A stretch of 6,517 nt of DNA from Eubacteriales bacterium. GTDB taxonomy: Bacteria > Bacillota > Clostridia > JAQUNY01. Below are positions 6,213 to 6,517 of this stretch, one piece after another. The stretch lies in contig JAQUNY010000096.1 of the NCBI GenBank assembly GCA_028717405.1, positions 1 to 6,517 of the forward strand. Reading direction: 5' to 3'. The position numbers and the translations under genes are program-made. Under the pieces are notes generated by a model that worked only from the letters and a program-made list of their open reading frames with translations, was not told where the DNA came from and ran no database searches. Each line of letters starts with the position of its first letter. Position 1 is the first letter of the stretch.

Positions 6213-6219
6213 AGAAAAA

Positions 6220-6517
6220 ATGGAAAGAGTAAACAGAAAGTTGTCTGTCATGTTGGCATTGATGCTAATTTTAACTGTTACTGCCGGCAGTATATCGTCC
6301 TGCACGAAGAAAGATAGCGATGACACTAAAGCGTCAGCAAGCACAGCTAAAACAAGCACAGCCGCCTCAAAGACAGCCGCTGCGTCAACGGCGCAGAAGA
6401 CTGCTTCGGCGTCATCCGCAGCTGCAGCATCAAAAAGCGAAGCAGCAACAGCAGGCCTTGCAGAAGATACTTCCGATAGTTCTTCATTGGAAAGTGATGA
6501 AAGTATCATTGTCAACC
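6220..6517 (+). CDS. Lipoprotein precursor, N-terminal part; possible ABC solute-binding protein
   Basis: The frame runs from ATG 6220 past the window end, giving 99 visible residues. The N-terminus has a charged start (M-E-R-V-N-R-K), a hydrophobic core (about residues 8-23) and a lipobox I25-S26-S27-C28, so the mature protein should be lipid-anchored on the outer face of the membrane at C28. Residues 29-36 are charged (TKKDSDDT). Residues 37 to about 79 form an Ala/Ser/Thr/Lys low-complexity linker, followed by an acidic Ser-rich stretch ending at SIIVN, where a folded domain may begin. In clostridial sugar loci a lipoprotein at this place is often the solute-binding subunit of a carbohydrate ABC importer, but that is inferred from context because the diagnostic domain is outside the window. 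The alternative is another surface lipoprotein. It follows a 472-nt structured gap and so probably begins a separate transcript. Confidence 0.8.
   Translation, partial: MERVNRKLSVMLALMLILTVTAGSISSCTKKDSDDTKASASTAKTSTAASKTAAASTAQKTASASSAAAASKSEAATAGLAEDTSDSSSLESDESIIVN

Noticed and set aside
6096..6515. 139-codon minus-strand frame rich in Ala/Val/Asp
   Set aside because: It is the complement of the lipoprotein linker and signal peptide; the + strand has a perfect ribosome binding site and a lipobox.
1..6517. CRISPR array, transposase, tRNA or rRNA
   Set aside because: No regularly spaced repeats, transposase-like protein, tRNA-like cloverleaf or rRNA sequence seen on either strand.

Overview
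The window looks like a chromosomal carbohydrate-use locus from a Gram-positive, probably clostridial (Bacillota), bacterium. The evidence is moderate GC in the genes with AT-rich gaps, strong purine-rich ribosome binding sites, a near-consensus SigA-type promoter (TTGACT, 17 nt, TATAAT), and a lipoprotein precursor with a short Gram-positive-style signal peptide and a Ser/Thr/Ala/Lys linker. The species cannot be named from the sequence alone. All genes I accept are on the + strand.

Layout. (1) Positions 1-833 hold the 3' part of a gene for a right-handed parallel beta-helix protein, cut by the window edge. (2) Positions 830-3061 overlap it by ATGA and encode a 743-residue protein with a TIM-barrel region resembling alpha-galactosidase clan GH-D (GH36-like). 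It is divergent and carries a Lys/Glu insert encoded by a 54-nt unbroken purine tract. (3) Positions 3062-3413 form an AT-rich regulatory gap with a very good promoter. A perfect 14-bp palindrome with a central CG sits in its spacer and is a likely LacI-type operator. (4) Positions 3414-5747 encode a 777-residue GH36 alpha-galactosidase-type enzyme with both expected catalytic aspartates. (5) Positions 5748-6219 form a 472-nt gap dense in potential RNA helices, including competing pairings and a repeated 13-nt box. It is the best candidate here for an undescribed element (a structured RNA or long regulatory leader). (6) From 6220 to the window end is the start of a lipoprotein gene, possibly a solute-binding protein.

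How the parts may work together (inference): the beta-helix protein could act on a polysaccharide. The two barrel enzymes show no signal peptide, so they probably remove alpha-galactosyl or related side groups from imported oligosaccharides in the cytoplasm. The lipoprotein could be the capture subunit of an ABC importer. The first two genes appear translationally coupled, the third has its own switchable promoter, and the lipoprotein has a long separate leader.
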